Below, piece by piece: positions 9,343 through 18,744 of a stretch of DNA of 64,000 nt. Numbering within the stretch: position 1 is the first letter of the stretch; every line of letters starts with the position of its first letter. The position numbers were made by a program, and so were the translations under genes. Under the pieces are notes generated by a model that was given only the letters and a program-made list of their open reading frames with translations, was not told the DNA's origin and searched no databases. Origin of the DNA: CBDDKU01 sp965230375 (GTDB lineage: Bacteria; Bacteroidota; Bacteroidia; Flavobacteriales_D; Cryomorphaceae); contig CBDDKU010000025.1 of assembly GCA_965230375.1 (NCBI GenBank), positions 143,805 to 207,804 of the forward strand, read 5' to 3'.

Positions 9343-10125
9343 CTAACACCCCATGATCCCATAGAAGAAAGTGAAGTCCTGCTCTACGGGATTACCGTCC
9401 TTGTCTTTGGCTGGGCTCCACGATCCAGGGAGATTTTCTATCAGTGACCGCATATGGTTATCAATATCGCTGTATCCACAAGAACTAGCCGTCCAAACAT
9501 GCGTGACATTCCCTTTGGGGCCTATGTTAAATTTGACTCTTCCAGGTGTTAGATTCTCTCTTTTCACATCAGCGATTTGTGCCTTGCAGGATTCCCTGAG
9601 ATAGTTCTCGAGCCCATCAATTCCAATCAGGTATTCTGCTTCCGTTTCTGGAACTACAGTGAGAAACAAAACCAACTCGTCGGCGATAGGGCCCGACTCG
9701 TTGGTTGACATCCACTCTATATCTGCCGATACGTGCAGGTCAGAGCGGTAAGAGAGTGTTTTGAGTAGATCGAGCTGCACGGCGTTTAGATCTGCTCCTT
9801 CACCGATGGCTTCGCGATGCACCATCCCCTGATCTTCGTAGATTTCAAGTCGTACTTCTTTTATGTCAGCCCTGGCCTCGTAATTTCCGGGCATCAAGTC
9901 GTAAATGGTCTGAGCATTCGAAGCTGTCTCTAGCGGAATGGTTTTTATAAATCGATTACTGACTTTGTAGATAAAATCAAGTTTTGGCTTTGCCGTTTCG
10001 CTGGATGCACACGATGAAGTGTGTGGCGTTTTGGCTTTTTTCTCTTTTTCACCCGTGTTTGACAATCCAAATGCGAGTCCTAAAGAGAGAAGACCAAGAA
10101 TGGAGAAGAAGATTCCTTTTTTCAT
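9343..10125 (-). CDS. Secreted protein with TonB C-terminal-like domain
   Basis: A 260-residue protein. The ATG at 10123-10125 is preferred over an earlier one at 10161 because it gives a proper membrane/signal segment (MKKGIFFSILGLLSLGLAFG). Residues about 165-260 look like a TonB C-terminal domain (RVKFNIGPKGNVTHVWTASS, ending with the FTFFYGIMGC strand). It lacks the proline-rich spacer of a true TonB, so it is better seen as a TonB-fold periplasmic protein. The final Cys and CGY suggest a disulfide. It is downstream of the LytTR regulator by 120 bases and might belong to its regulon, which is not shown. Confidence 0.65.
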   Translation of the reverse strand: MKKGIFFSILGLLSLGLAFGLSNTGEKEKKAKTPHTSSCASSETAKPKLDFIYKVSNRFIKTIPLETASNAQTIYDLMPGNYEARADIKEVRLEIYEDQGMVHREAIGEGADLNAVQLDLLKTLSYRSDLHVSADIEWMSTNESGPIADELVLFLTVVPETEAEYLIGIDGLENYLRESCKAQIADVKRENLTPGRVKFNIGPKGNVTHVWTASSCGYSDIDNHMRSLIENLPGSWSPAKDKDGNPVEQDFTFFYGIMGC

Positions 10126-10245
10126 GTTGTTCGTTTTTTTCTCCAATCTACGGCGATGCACAGCTGACGTGGGTAAACAGAATGTAAATTGATGTAAATC
10201 GCGTGCAAAATAACGTCGCGACTACATCAGAGACCGCGGCATCAC

Positions 10246-10929
10246 CTACTTCACAAAGTCGGAGAGAAATCCATCTTTATATGCACGTCCGATGGGAACG
10301 GAAGTGCCATTTTTCAAATACACCTGATTGCCCGCTACTTTTTCGATACTGTCGAGATTGATCAAATAGGATTTGTGCACCCGGGTGAATCGATAATCGC
10401 CAAGCTTTTTCTCCCAGTGTGAGAGAGTCTCGTTGCTTAGATGCTTTTTTTCAGCCGTATGCAGCTCGGTATAATCCATATCGGTGTTGATATGAGTGAT
10501 GTCACGGCTATTTAGTTTGATATAATCGTATCCCGATTTGATAAAGAAATCGAGCCCATCTTTGGGCAAATTCAATGGCCCGGAATCTGATTGAAACTTA
10601 GCCACAGCTTTAACAAACCGTTCAAACGAAAAAGGCTTGACAAGGTAGTCGAGCACATCGTGCTCGTAGCTCTGCACGGCGTATTCGCTAAAGGCCGTTG
10701 TGAGAATTACTTGCGGTGGATTTTGAATGGTTTTTAAGAAGTCCATCCCCGAAATTTTGGGAAGGTGGATGTCCAGAAACATCAAATCCACCTTATCAGA
10801 TTTTAGAAACTCCATAGCATCAAGTGCATTCGAAAAGGTCCCCACCAATTCGAGATTTCCCAAATCGCCGATGTACTTCTTGAGAACGCGCTGGGCTGGA
10901 GACTGATCTTCAACGATGATGCACTTCAT
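10246..10929 (-). CDS. LytTR-family response regulator
   Basis: A 227-residue two-domain regulator. The receiver domain (about 1-115) has the acidic pocket E7/D8, phosphoacceptor D53 in MFLDIHLP, T77 and K98 in LVKPF. A LytTR DNA-binding domain occupies about 125-227 (YTELHTAEKK, FTRVHKSYLINLDSI, GTSVPIGRAYKD). Its start overlaps the upstream kinase stop by four bases (ATGA), so they are co-translated and should form one signalling pair. LytTR regulators bind paired direct repeats upstream of targets; the target genes cannot be told from this sequence. Confidence 0.92.
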   Translation of the reverse strand: MKCIIVEDQSPAQRVLKKYIGDLGNLELVGTFSNALDAMEFLKSDKVDLMFLDIHLPKISGMDFLKTIQNPPQVILTTAFSEYAVQSYEHDVLDYLVKPFSFERFVKAVAKFQSDSGPLNLPKDGLDFFIKSGYDYIKLNSRDITHINTDMDYTELHTAEKKHLSNETLSHWEKKLGDYRFTRVHKSYLINLDSIEKVAGNQVYLKNGTSVPIGRAYKDGFLSDFVK

Positions 10930-11957
10930 ACGAGATCAGAATTGGTTAAATCTATTTCGAGATTCACTTCATAGATATCTCCATTCGCTTTGATCTGGAG
11001 CTCATGCGACTCGGGGTAAAGGAGCTCAAGTCGTTTTCGAACATTCGCTAAGCCAATTCCCTTCGAAAGGTCGCCAGTATTGGTTTCCAGCGAAAAGGAG
11101 TTTTGACAGTTGAAGTGGAGTTTACCGTTATGATCAAGACTCAAATCGATCTTGATCTCGATGTCTTTGTTCACACTGCTCAAACTGTGTTTAAAGGCAT
11201 TCTCCACAAAAACGGGAAGAATCAAAGGCGCGATTTGAAAATGCTCAGGGACTTCGTCGAAGTTGAGTTTTACTGTACCGCGATCTTCGAGTTGAAGTTT
11301 GCTCAATTCTACAAAGCTTTTCAATTGGTCTATTTCTTTGTGCAGAGGCACATATCGCTCCTGACACTCATAAAGCATATAGCGCAGCACAGACGATAGC
11401 TCCAGAATGATTTCGGGGGTCTTTGGAGAGCTTTCCAGGGCGTGAGCGTAGAGATTGTTCAGGTTATTGAAGAGAAAGTGCGGATTGATCTGAGACTTTA
11501 GGTAGAGCAACTCGCTTTCCCTCGCAGCTGTCTTCAACTCTTCCAACTGCCGTTCTTTGGTCAGAGCATCCCAGGCAAACTTGAATCCCGTAAGAATCAC
11601 GATGGTAGGTAAAGCGCTCACCAAGTTGAAGAAAACACCTGGAAAGCGCAATGCGCGCGTATCCGGAAAGTATATCTTTTCGAGAACTCCTTCTTCGATA
11701 TAGATCACCGCAGCGATGACTAAAACGACGTATACCGTAAAATGGACGTACTTCTTTTTATAGAGAAACCGAGGTAAGAGAAAGTAGTTGATGGTATACG
11801 CAGCCACGACGTAGCTCAGAAAAATGCCGATCTCAAAACTAGAAATCGTGCGATCGTCTCGATCGAATGAATAGAAAATAAACACGAGTACGAGAAGGAC
11901 AAGATGAAACACAGCTTCCCAGATGTTCAACTTTACCCGATTTGCATTGTTCTGCAT
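10926..11957 (-). CDS. LytS/YehU-type sensor histidine kinase
   Basis: A 343-residue membrane kinase with four hydrophobic segments in the first 125 residues (about 12-30, 43-61, 71-88, 107-125), a coiled linker, then a His_kinase domain with phosphoacceptor H160 in SQINPHFLFNN and the N-box VFVENAFKHSL near 245. The glycine-rich lid is GIGLANVRKRLELLYP near 303. No extracellular sensor domain is present, so the signal is probably sensed in or near the membrane. It is the first gene of the kinase-regulator operon and is divergent from the outer-membrane receptor gene. Confidence 0.92.
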   Translation of the reverse strand: MQNNANRVKLNIWEAVFHLVLLVLVFIFYSFDRDDRTISSFEIGIFLSYVVAAYTINYFLLPRFLYKKKYVHFTVYVVLVIAAVIYIEEGVLEKIYFPDTRALRFPGVFFNLVSALPTIVILTGFKFAWDALTKERQLEELKTAARESELLYLKSQINPHFLFNNLNNLYAHALESSPKTPEIILELSSVLRYMLYECQERYVPLHKEIDQLKSFVELSKLQLEDRGTVKLNFDEVPEHFQIAPLILPVFVENAFKHSLSSVNKDIEIKIDLSLDHNGKLHFNCQNSFSLETNTGDLSKGIGLANVRKRLELLYPESHELQIKANGDIYEVNLEIDLTNSDLV

Positions 11958-11961
11958 AGTA

Positions 11962-11991
11962 CAAACCTACAATTCCAACAATTGCGTCAAA
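11962..11991 (-). promoter_or_regulatory. Predicted Bacteroidota-type promoter of the kinase-regulator operon
   Basis: On the minus strand TTTG (11988-11991) is followed by an 18-base spacer and TAGGTTTG (11962-11969), close to the TTTG-N19-TAnnTTTG consensus. The -7 box ends only four bases before the kinase ATG, so transcription would begin at or next to the start codon and the mRNA may be leaderless. Confidence 0.5.
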
Positions 11992-12070
11992 AGAAGATTC
12001 GGGTGAACGACATGAATAACAAGGTGAACCTGCCGTTTGGCTGTTCAAAAATGTTGTTCGACCCAAAGGA

Positions 12071-12102
12071 TTTTAACCAACCACCATTCCTTATCATCTT
12101 TG
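12071..12102 (+). promoter_or_regulatory. Possible promoter of the outer-membrane receptor gene
   Basis: TTTT (12071-12074), a 20-base spacer and CATCTTTG (12095-12102) approximate the Bacteroidota promoter with one mismatch in each box. It lies 25 bases before the ATG at 12127, which is preceded by the ribosome-binding-like AGGAG at 12118-12122. Confidence 0.35.
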
Positions 12103-12126
12103 CATCGTAAAACTTTCAGGAGTACC

Positions 12127-14493
12127 ATGCAACATATTTTCCGCATACTCAGCATTCTATTTTTAATCCTACTCACCACTGATTTAGTGGCTCAGGTAAC
12201 CGTTTCTGGAAAAGTTCAGGACAAAGAATCAGGACAGCCAGTGCCTTATGCTACCGTGGCTATCGTAAATGGTGAAACGGAAGAGATTGTTACCGGAACC
12301 ACGACCAACGATAAGGGGTTATTTACCATTCAAACAGACTTACCAAACTTCTTCGTGGAAGTGAGTTTTATCGGGTATGAAAAGAAAGTAGTCAATGACT
12401 TTGAAGTAAGTGGGGATGTAGTAAGCCTCGGAACCATCATTCTCGAATCGAATGCTTTGGGACTAGATGAAGTGGAGATTACTGCTGAAAAGTCTACCAT
12501 GGAATTCAAGCTCGACAAGCGAGTGTTTAATGTTGGAAAAGACATCACAAACACGGGTATGGGTGCCTTGGATGTCCTGGACAATGTGCCATCGGTAAAC
12601 GTAGATATCGAAGGACAGATAAGCCTTAGGGGAAACTCTGGTGTTCAGATTCTCATCAATGGAAAGCCTTCCATTCTCGCCGATCAGGAAGGGAACGCAC
12701 TCGGGACCATCACGGCCGACATGATCGAGAGTGTTGAGGTGATTACTAATCCATCAGCCAAGTACGAGGCTGAAGGAACTTCGGGAATTCTCAATATCAT
12801 CTTGAAAAAGGAAGAGAAAAAAGGATTTAATGGATCGCTATCGGCCAATACGGGATACCCCGACAATCACAGCATTGGAGTTTCGCTAAACCGCCGGACT
12901 GAGAAGTTTAATTTTTTCACCCAATTCGGAGCTGGTTACCGCTCTCTTCCTAGATACAACGAAAGCCGAAATGAAGACCTGGTGAACCAAACTGTCATCG
13001 AATCGGAAGGAACTGCCTACCGCAATGAAGCATTTTACAATATCACTCTCGGATCTGATTACTACCTGACCAAAAACGATGTGATAACCCTTTCAGGAAA
13101 TTTCGCATTTGAAGACGAAGATCAGCCTTCCGAAACTGATTTTGAGCTGTTTGGAGAAGACGGAAACGTGGACTCGGCTTGGCGAAGGGAAGAAACTACA
13201 AAGGCTGCAAACCCAAAGTACCAATACGACCTGCAGTACAAAAAGGATTTCAAAAACAAGGAAGATCACGTATTGATGTTTAGCACATTGGGGAGCTTCT
13301 TTGGTAAAGAACAAAGCTCAGACTTTACAAATACGGCCCTGTTTGGTACCGACGTCGATCCAGATCAAAAGACCGAAACCAATTTTTATCAGCGCGACTA
13401 CACATTCAAGCTAGATTACACCAATCCCATTACTGATCGTGTGACAATCGAAACAGGTGCCTTGTATGAAATCAATGATGTAGGTAATGACTACGCCGTT
13501 TTTAATGAAGAGAATGGAATCTTTGTTCCAGACATGGGATTGACAAACGATTTTCAATACGTTCAGAAAGTACTAGGGGTATATGGTACAGGGTCTTATG
13601 AAGGCGAGCGATGGGGCATAAAGCTTGGATTGCGTGTGGAAAACACGGAGTTGAATACTCTTCTTGCCAATACCGACGAAGAAAACAATCAGAACTACAC
13701 CGATTTCTTCCCGACGCTTCATACTTCGTATAAGATCAATGAGATGTTCTCTCTGCAAGCAGGATATTCTCGTCGTATCTTCCGTCCGAGACTTTGGGAT
13801 TTGAACCCTTTTTTCAATATCCGAAACAACTACAATATCCGTCAGGGTAATCCAGACCTTCAGCCCGAGTACGCTGACTCATACGAGCTGACAGGGATTT
13901 TCATTTTCGAGAAAATTTCGCTGAATGCCAGCGCTTATTATTTATACACCCAAGATGTGCGTGAACGAGTGTCTTTTTCTGAAGATAATGTGACAGTAAC
14001 GATGCCAATGAATATTGGTACCAATGATAAGATCGGGTTTGAGGTGAACGGAAAGTACAGCCCGGAAAAATGGCTGACTCTTAACTGGGACTTCAACTAC
14101 GGGTATTTCAACCGGAAGGGAAGTTTCGAAGACCAAGTATTCGACTTTCAGGGAGACCAGTGGAGCAGTGAGCTAACAGCAAAAGTGAAGCTTCCGGCAA
14201 ATTTCACCGTTGAAGTTTCTGGAAACTATCAGTCTGAATACAAGACCGTACAAGGAGATGTTTCTGGTTTTGCATTTGCCAACGCGGGGCTCCGAAAGGA
14301 TTTCTTCAAAGGGAAACTCGTTGCAAACCTGGGTATCCGTGACATTTTCGCCTCGCGCATCCGAGAGAGCTATGTGTACCAGCCAACGTTTAACAATTAC
14401 TCTTTTTCACAGCGCGGTACCTTCCTAACACTCGGTATTAGCTACGGTTTCGGAAAAGGGGAGACCATGACTTATTCTGGTCGTCGGCGGTAG
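12127..14493 (+). CDS. TonB-dependent-receptor-like outer-membrane beta-barrel protein
   Basis: A 788-residue protein. The ATG at 12127 is chosen because AGGAG lies just upstream and a signal peptide follows at once (MQHIFRILSILFLILLTTDL). Domains in order: carboxypeptidase-regulatory-like beta-sandwich (about 25-105, VSGKVQDKESGQPVPYATVA), a plug with GALDVLDNVPSVNVD and LRGNSGVQILINGK (about 130-230), then an outer-membrane barrel of the OMP_b-brl_3 type (SAKYEAEGTSGILNIILKK onward). These proteins move large ligands or aid surface processes; the ligand is unknown. A REP hairpin followed by TTTTT lies 10 bases after the stop and may terminate transcription. Confidence 0.85.
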   Translation: MQHIFRILSILFLILLTTDLVAQVTVSGKVQDKESGQPVPYATVAIVNGETEEIVTGTTTNDKGLFTIQTDLPNFFVEVSFIGYEKKVVNDFEVSGDVVSLGTIILESNALGLDEVEITAEKSTMEFKLDKRVFNVGKDITNTGMGALDVLDNVPSVNVDIEGQISLRGNSGVQILINGKPSILADQEGNALGTITADMIESVEVITNPSAKYEAEGTSGILNIILKKEEKKGFNGSLSANTGYPDNHSIGVSLNRRTEKFNFFTQFGAGYRSLPRYNESRNEDLVNQTVIESEGTAYRNEAFYNITLGSDYYLTKNDVITLSGNFAFEDEDQPSETDFELFGEDGNVDSAWRREETTKAANPKYQYDLQYKKDFKNKEDHVLMFSTLGSFFGKEQSSDFTNTALFGTDVDPDQKTETNFYQRDYTFKLDYTNPITDRVTIETGALYEINDVGNDYAVFNEENGIFVPDMGLTNDFQYVQKVLGVYGTGSYEGERWGIKLGLRVENTELNTLLANTDEENNQNYTDFFPTLHTSYKINEMFSLQAGYSRRIFRPRLWDLNPFFNIRNNYNIRQGNPDLQPEYADSYELTGIFIFEKISLNASAYYLYTQDVRERVSFSEDNVTVTMPMNIGTNDKIGFEVNGKYSPEKWLTLNWDFNYGYFNRKGSFEDQVFDFQGDQWSSELTAKVKLPANFTVEVSGNYQSEYKTVQGDVSGFAFANAGLRKDFFKGKLVANLGIRDIFASRIRESYVYQPTFNNYSFSQRGTFLTLGISYGFGKGETMTYSGRRR

Positions 14494-15493
14494 GTTTTTA
14501 TGCGACCCCTTCAGGGTCGTTTTTCTGTTGTATCGATGGTTTATAGATATGTGACCCCTTCAGGGTCATTCCATTCATACCAACCATTTTCAATCGGACA
14601 TTCTTATTTGCCAGAATCGAATTTTGTTCCATACAACGGTGACACCTTCATGGTCATTCTTCACAAGCCAACTAATTGCAGTAAGCCCTATTTGTGGCAT
14701 AGGACTACATGCAATCTACATACCATGAATGTTCATCATTCGATTTTTGTCTGATCAAACAATAGCACAGCGCCTTCCAACCCTGAAGGGGTTGCATATC
14801 TGTAACATCTACACATGTGTGTAAATTATATCGACCCCGAAGGGGTCGCATAATTCATCAGTTATCATTTTGCACGGCAAATTGTCATTGGTATGCCACG
14901 TCCCAACCATTTGCGACAAGCCCTATTTGTGGCATAGGACTCCATGCATTCTACATACCATGAATGTTCATTATTCGATTTTTGTCTGATTAAAAAAGAA
15001 CACAGCGCCTTCCAACCCCCAACGGGGTTCCATATCTATAACATCTACATGCGTGTAAGTTATATCGACCCTGAAGGGGTCGCATAATTCATCGGTTATC
15101 ATTTTGCACAGCAAATTGGCATCGGTATGCCAGGTTCCAACCATTTGCGACAAGACCTATTTGTGGCATGGATGACCATGCGTTCTAAAAACCATTGATG
15201 GTTAACGTTCGATTTTTGTCTATTTAAACAAGAGCACACCGTAGCCCAACCCAGAAGGGGTTGCATATCCCTAGCCTCGAATTGCATAGAAACCGACCGA
15301 CCCTGAAGGGGTCGCATAATTATTCTATCCAATCAAAGCGGTATATTCCGAACCGGCAGCCTAATCTTTATCGATTCGGTCCCATGTAGCGCACTCTTTT
15401 GATTGGTGGAAGAGACAACTGTGTTGAATTTTAGGCGTAAATCAACTAACTTGATTACTTTCAAGCCCCTTTGTTTAACCACATTACGCACGA
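14494..15493. repeat. 1-kb gene-free block of REP palindromes and tandem repeats
   Basis: No credible gene is present. The block holds eight clear REP hairpins plus a degenerate one, built on CGACCC-TTCA-GGGTCG or the variant CAACCC...GGGTTG. Cores are at 14503-14519, 14552-14568, 14640-14656 (degenerate), 14778-14794, 14832-14848, 15013-15030, 15066-15082, 15247-15263 and 15298-15314. They occur as pairs: a CGACC core with a TGACC core, or a CAACC core with a CGACC core, 35-55 bases apart. Most are bordered by GCATAAT or GCATAT. Identical pairs flank the transposase gene downstream. Confidence 0.85.
14683..15386 (+). repeat. Three tandem units of about 235 bp carrying REP pairs
   Basis: A motif AAG(C/A)CCTATTTGTGGCAT recurs at 14683, 14918 and 15152, giving a period of 234-235 bases. 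Each unit continues with TTCGATTTTTGTCT, a CAACC-type REP, a spacer and a CGACC-type REP. The first two units are the closest; the third has diverged. The end is approximate. An inverted, decayed version of the same unit lies downstream of the transposase at about 18345-18480, where CAACC-type REP, TTTAAATAGACAAAAAT and related text appear in reverse order. Confidence 0.75.
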
Positions 15494-17350
15494 ATGAAAT
15501 CTTATGCTCTCACGCTTCTCGCATTGGTAGCTGCCCTTGCGGGATTTACGCAGGGATACACCATAAATGGTGATGCTTCCGAACTCGATGGTAATTGCTA
15601 CAACATCACTCCTCCTTTTACTTACCAGTCTGGGAGTATCTGGTACAACGATCAAATCGATCTCAATGAGCCATTCGATATCCAATTCACCGCCAACTTC
15701 GACGATAGCGAATCTGGGGCAGATGGAATGGTTTTCGTTTTTCAGCAGGTGAGCAATACCGTGGTAGGAACAGATGGTGGCGATATCGGCTTCGGTGGCT
15801 TTGATCCTTCCGTGGGAATCGAATTTGACATCTACCAAAACGGCAACCGATCCGATCCGATTTTTGATCACATTGCCATCATTAGCAATGGAAGTGTTGA
15901 TCACAATGCGCCGACGAATTTAGGTGGCCCTGTGCAGGCTTCACTAACCGATCCGAACATCGAAGATGGAGCAGACCACATCGTGCAAATTTCCTGGGAT
16001 CCTTCGGCAAACTTGCTCTCTTGTTGGTTTGATTGTGAACTTCGAGTGGAGGCGACAACAGACCTGGTCAATGACGTTTTTGAAGGAGATCCCATGGTTT
16101 TCTGGGGATTTACAGGAGCTACGGGTGGTCAGTTTGCCGAGATGAATCTATGTTTGGATCCCTATATCCTCGGTCTCCCGGAAGTCTACACGGCTTGTCC
16201 GGGCGATGAAGTTCAACTCATTTTTAGCGAGACGGTTATCGGGACATACAGTTGGGAACCTGCGGAATTTCTCGATGATCCAACCATTCCAAATCCTATT
16301 GCAATCGTCAATGACACCACAACGTTCGTACTGACCTACACCGATCTCTGTGGAGTTACACAAATTGACAGCACGCGAATAGATGTGCAGTACCTCGATA
16401 TTGACCTTGGATCAGATTTCAGCCTTTGTCCGGGCGAAAGTGCAGAGCTCAACCCAGGTGGCGACTATGATTTTGAATGGTCTACCGGTAGCGAAGCGCC
16501 TTCTATTTCGGTGGATGTGCCGGGAACTTATTACGTCGATGCCACCCAAGGAAACTGCTATGGTTCAGACACCGTAGTAGTGAGTCTGGGCGATGGGGTA
16601 ACAGGAGTTGAATTCAGTGTGGTTAATACCATTTGCGGAGAAGAGACCGGGCAGTTAATTGTCGAAAGCGTGGATGGAAGCGGGGGAGATTACACCTTTG
16701 ATATCGGTGGGCCAGCGCAAAGCGACACGGTGTTTAGCAATCTGGCGCAAGGCTTCTACACCCTCACGGTTACGAGTCAGGATGGGTGTTTTATTTCGGA
16801 GAATTTCACCGTGAATAGCGACCTGCTCGTAAATGCTGACTTTGTGGCCGACCCCCTTGAAGGGTTCAACCCTTTGGTGGTCAACCTCACAGATTTGAGT
16901 ACCAACAACACCAATATCTTGTATTTCGTAGGAGACATGACCTATCCGGGGAATACACAGTCGATCACATTCGAAGATGCGGGTAATTTCACCATTTACC
17001 AGGTAGCCTGGAATAATTCTTTGGCTTGCTCTGATACGGCTGAAGTAGTCGTTCAGGTATCGGAGTTAATCGATCTTTTCATTCCCAATATCCTAACACC
17101 AAATGGTGATGGGAGAAATGATAAACTCATCGTGCTGATGATGGGGCTTCAGCAACTCGATGTAACGATTTACGATCGCTGGGGAAGGCTGGTTCATGAA
17201 GATCGAATACAAGTTGATGATCTGGGTAGTTTTGAAGTTTGGGACCCAAGCGAGGCAAGTGATGGGACCTATTACTACGTCATCTCCGGGTCAAGCGTGG
17301 TCGGCGATCGCATTACCAAAGAAGGTCATTTCCAGGTGTTGAGTAATTAG
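15494..17350 (+). CDS. L-type-lectin-domain adhesin-like protein with T9SS type B C-terminus
   Basis: A 618-residue secreted protein. After a signal peptide (MKSYALTLLALVAALAGFTQ) comes an L-type (legume-like) lectin domain over about residues 22-220 (IQFTANFDDSESGADGMVFV, FGGFDPSVGIEFDIYQN, WFDCELRVEA). Ig/PKD-like modules follow, and the end is the gliding-motility-associated type B sorting domain (FIPNILTPNGDGRNDKLIV, YDRWGRLVHED, GTYYYVISG). It should reach the surface by T9SS and bind glycans. It is isolated between two REP-rich blocks, both sides over 400 bases without genes, which hints that it was relocated or bordered by REP activity. Confidence 0.85.
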   Translation: MKSYALTLLALVAALAGFTQGYTINGDASELDGNCYNITPPFTYQSGSIWYNDQIDLNEPFDIQFTANFDDSESGADGMVFVFQQVSNTVVGTDGGDIGFGGFDPSVGIEFDIYQNGNRSDPIFDHIAIISNGSVDHNAPTNLGGPVQASLTDPNIEDGADHIVQISWDPSANLLSCWFDCELRVEATTDLVNDVFEGDPMVFWGFTGATGGQFAEMNLCLDPYILGLPEVYTACPGDEVQLIFSETVIGTYSWEPAEFLDDPTIPNPIAIVNDTTTFVLTYTDLCGVTQIDSTRIDVQYLDIDLGSDFSLCPGESAELNPGGDYDFEWSTGSEAPSISVDVPGTYYVDATQGNCYGSDTVVVSLGDGVTGVEFSVVNTICGEETGQLIVESVDGSGGDYTFDIGGPAQSDTVFSNLAQGFYTLTVTSQDGCFISENFTVNSDLLVNADFVADPLEGFNPLVVNLTDLSTNNTNILYFVGDMTYPGNTQSITFEDAGNFTIYQVAWNNSLACSDTAEVVVQVSELIDLFIPNILTPNGDGRNDKLIVLMMGLQQLDVTIYDRWGRLVHEDRIQVDDLGSFEVWDPSEASDGTYYYVISGSSVVGDRITKEGHFQVLSN

Positions 17351-17825
17351 CGGTTTTCATTTAGGTGAATTCGGGATTATAGGGCAAGAATTTCCTCTAG
17401 CTCAGCAAAGCCAGGTGGTATTGCCCATCTGGAGAAAGCTGTTTGACTCCGACATTTCCCAAACCGATGTCATAACAAGGCGGGTGAATGATCGAGGAAA
17501 GATTATGCGACGCCCTTCTAGAGTGGGCGATGGTTTGCGATTGTTCAATCAATCAGCAATTGCTCAATGACGATCAATGGTTTGTTGAACAGACGGACAG
17601 GGATTCCACAAACAGATCTTGATGCGGATGTTTGGTATGCATGGAATGACCCTGAAGGGGTCACATATCGATAGGTTTTCGAAACAAGAAAAAACGACCC
17701 TGAAGGGGTCGCATAATATTTCAGCCCGCCAAGTTTCAGGCACAAGGAGATTACATCACAGCAATTTATTCTGGAATGGGTATATTACAATCACGAGACA
17801 AGGAGTCGAACAAATCTTTCGAAAT
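17351..17825. repeat. 475-bp gap upstream of the transposase with an inverted REP pair
   Basis: No gene seen. A degenerate REP lies at about 17508-17528 (GCCCTTCTAGAGTGGGC core). A good pair lies at 17647-17663 (TGACCCTGAAGGGGTCA) and 17695-17711 (CGACCCTGAAGGGGTCG), in the opposite orientation to the matching pair at 14503-14568. The remainder is unique sequence without recognised signals. Confidence 0.8.
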
Positions 17826-18287
17826 ATGCCCGGGACGTTTTCACAAATCTATATCCAAATTGTTTTTGCCGTGAAAGGAAGGGCAAGTCTAATCAGTCCA
17901 TTGTGGGAAGACGACCTGTTCAAATACATCGCCGGGACAATCAAAAAGCAGGGCCAAAAACCATTGGCGATAAACGGAATGCCTGATCACATTCATATTT
18001 TCATTGGCATGAAACCATCCTGTTGCCTATCGGATTTGGTAAGGGAAATTAAAAAGGCTTCAAACGAATTTATAAATGAAAAAAAGCTTGTCAAGGGAAA
18101 ATTTCAATGGCAATCGGGATTCGGTGCCTTCTCATATTCGCATTCTTCATTGGGTAGTGTTATTACGTATATCAGCAACCAGAAGGCGCATCATGAAATG
18201 AAATCCTTTAAAAATGAATACAAAGGACTTTTATCTGATTTTCATATTGAATACAAAGACGAATATCTCTTTGATTGGATAGAATAA
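17826..18287 (+). CDS. Y1 (IS200/IS605-like) transposase, probably REP-associated (RAYT)
   Basis: A 153-residue TnpA_1/Y1 domain protein. The HUH metal motif is DHIHIFIG (H55, H57) and the catalytic tyrosine is Y115 in ITYISNQKAHH, with Q119 placed as in IS200-type enzymes. The ATG at 17826 is used because upstream in-frame codons read through the REP repeat. The gene is flanked on both sides by REP pairs and no tnpB or IS ends are seen, the arrangement typical of REP-associated tyrosine transposases that act on REPs rather than move themselves. It should nick single-stranded DNA at REP hairpins. The RAYT label is inferred from context. Confidence 0.82.
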   Translation: MPGTFSQIYIQIVFAVKGRASLISPLWEDDLFKYIAGTIKKQGQKPLAINGMPDHIHIFIGMKPSCCLSDLVREIKKASNEFINEKKLVKGKFQWQSGFGAFSYSHSSLGSVITYISNQKAHHEMKSFKNEYKGLLSDFHIEYKDEYLFDWIE

Positions 18288-18744
18288 TTATGCGACCCCT
18301 TCAGGGTCGAACGGTTTCTATGCAATTATATGCTATAAATATGCAACCCCTTCGGGGTTGGGCTATGGTTTGCCCTTGTTTAAATAGACAAAAATAGAAG
18401 GATGACTATCAATGCCATAAGCGAGGTCTTGTTCTAATTGCTTAGCATGAATGGATTTACCTTGCAAGGGTCATTTTATTGAACCGAATTATTGGACGTA
18501 TAGTCGATAAGAAGGTCCGAATGAAAATGGATGATCACTATGGAATGACCCTGAAGGGGTCACATATTTATTGAAATAAATTCGGTTCGAGAAGAAACGA
18601 CCCTGAAGGGGTCGCATAATTAATCCGTTTTTAGGTTGGGGGGCAAATTGGCATTTGTATGCCATATTATAATTGGGGGGAAACCCTTTCCATTGCACGT
18701 CTCACCAAATTATAGGCCGCGGAATTCTCCTGCATATTCTAATC
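18288..18744. repeat. 457-bp gap downstream of the transposase with REP pairs
   Basis: No gene seen. REP cores: 18293-18309 (CGACCCCTTCAGGGTCG), 18344-18360 (CAACCCCTTCGGGGTTG), 18546-18562 (TGACC type), 18598-18614 (CGACC type), and a decayed half near 18462-18476. The first pair is the inverted counterpart of the pair at 15247-15314; the second is the counterpart of the pair at 17647-17711. At 18648-18668 GGCAAATTGGCAT resembles text in the tandem units at about 15114. Confidence 0.8.

Noticed and set aside
14500..15320. Regularly recurring short repeats, considered as a CRISPR array
   Set aside because: The repeats are palindromic REP cores in both orientations with very uneven spacing and similar, not unique, spacers; no cas genes are nearby.
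17826..18287. A mobile IS200/IS605 insertion sequence
   Set aside because: No tnpB, no defined left and right ends and no target duplication are seen; REP pairs on both sides fit a REP-associated transposase better.
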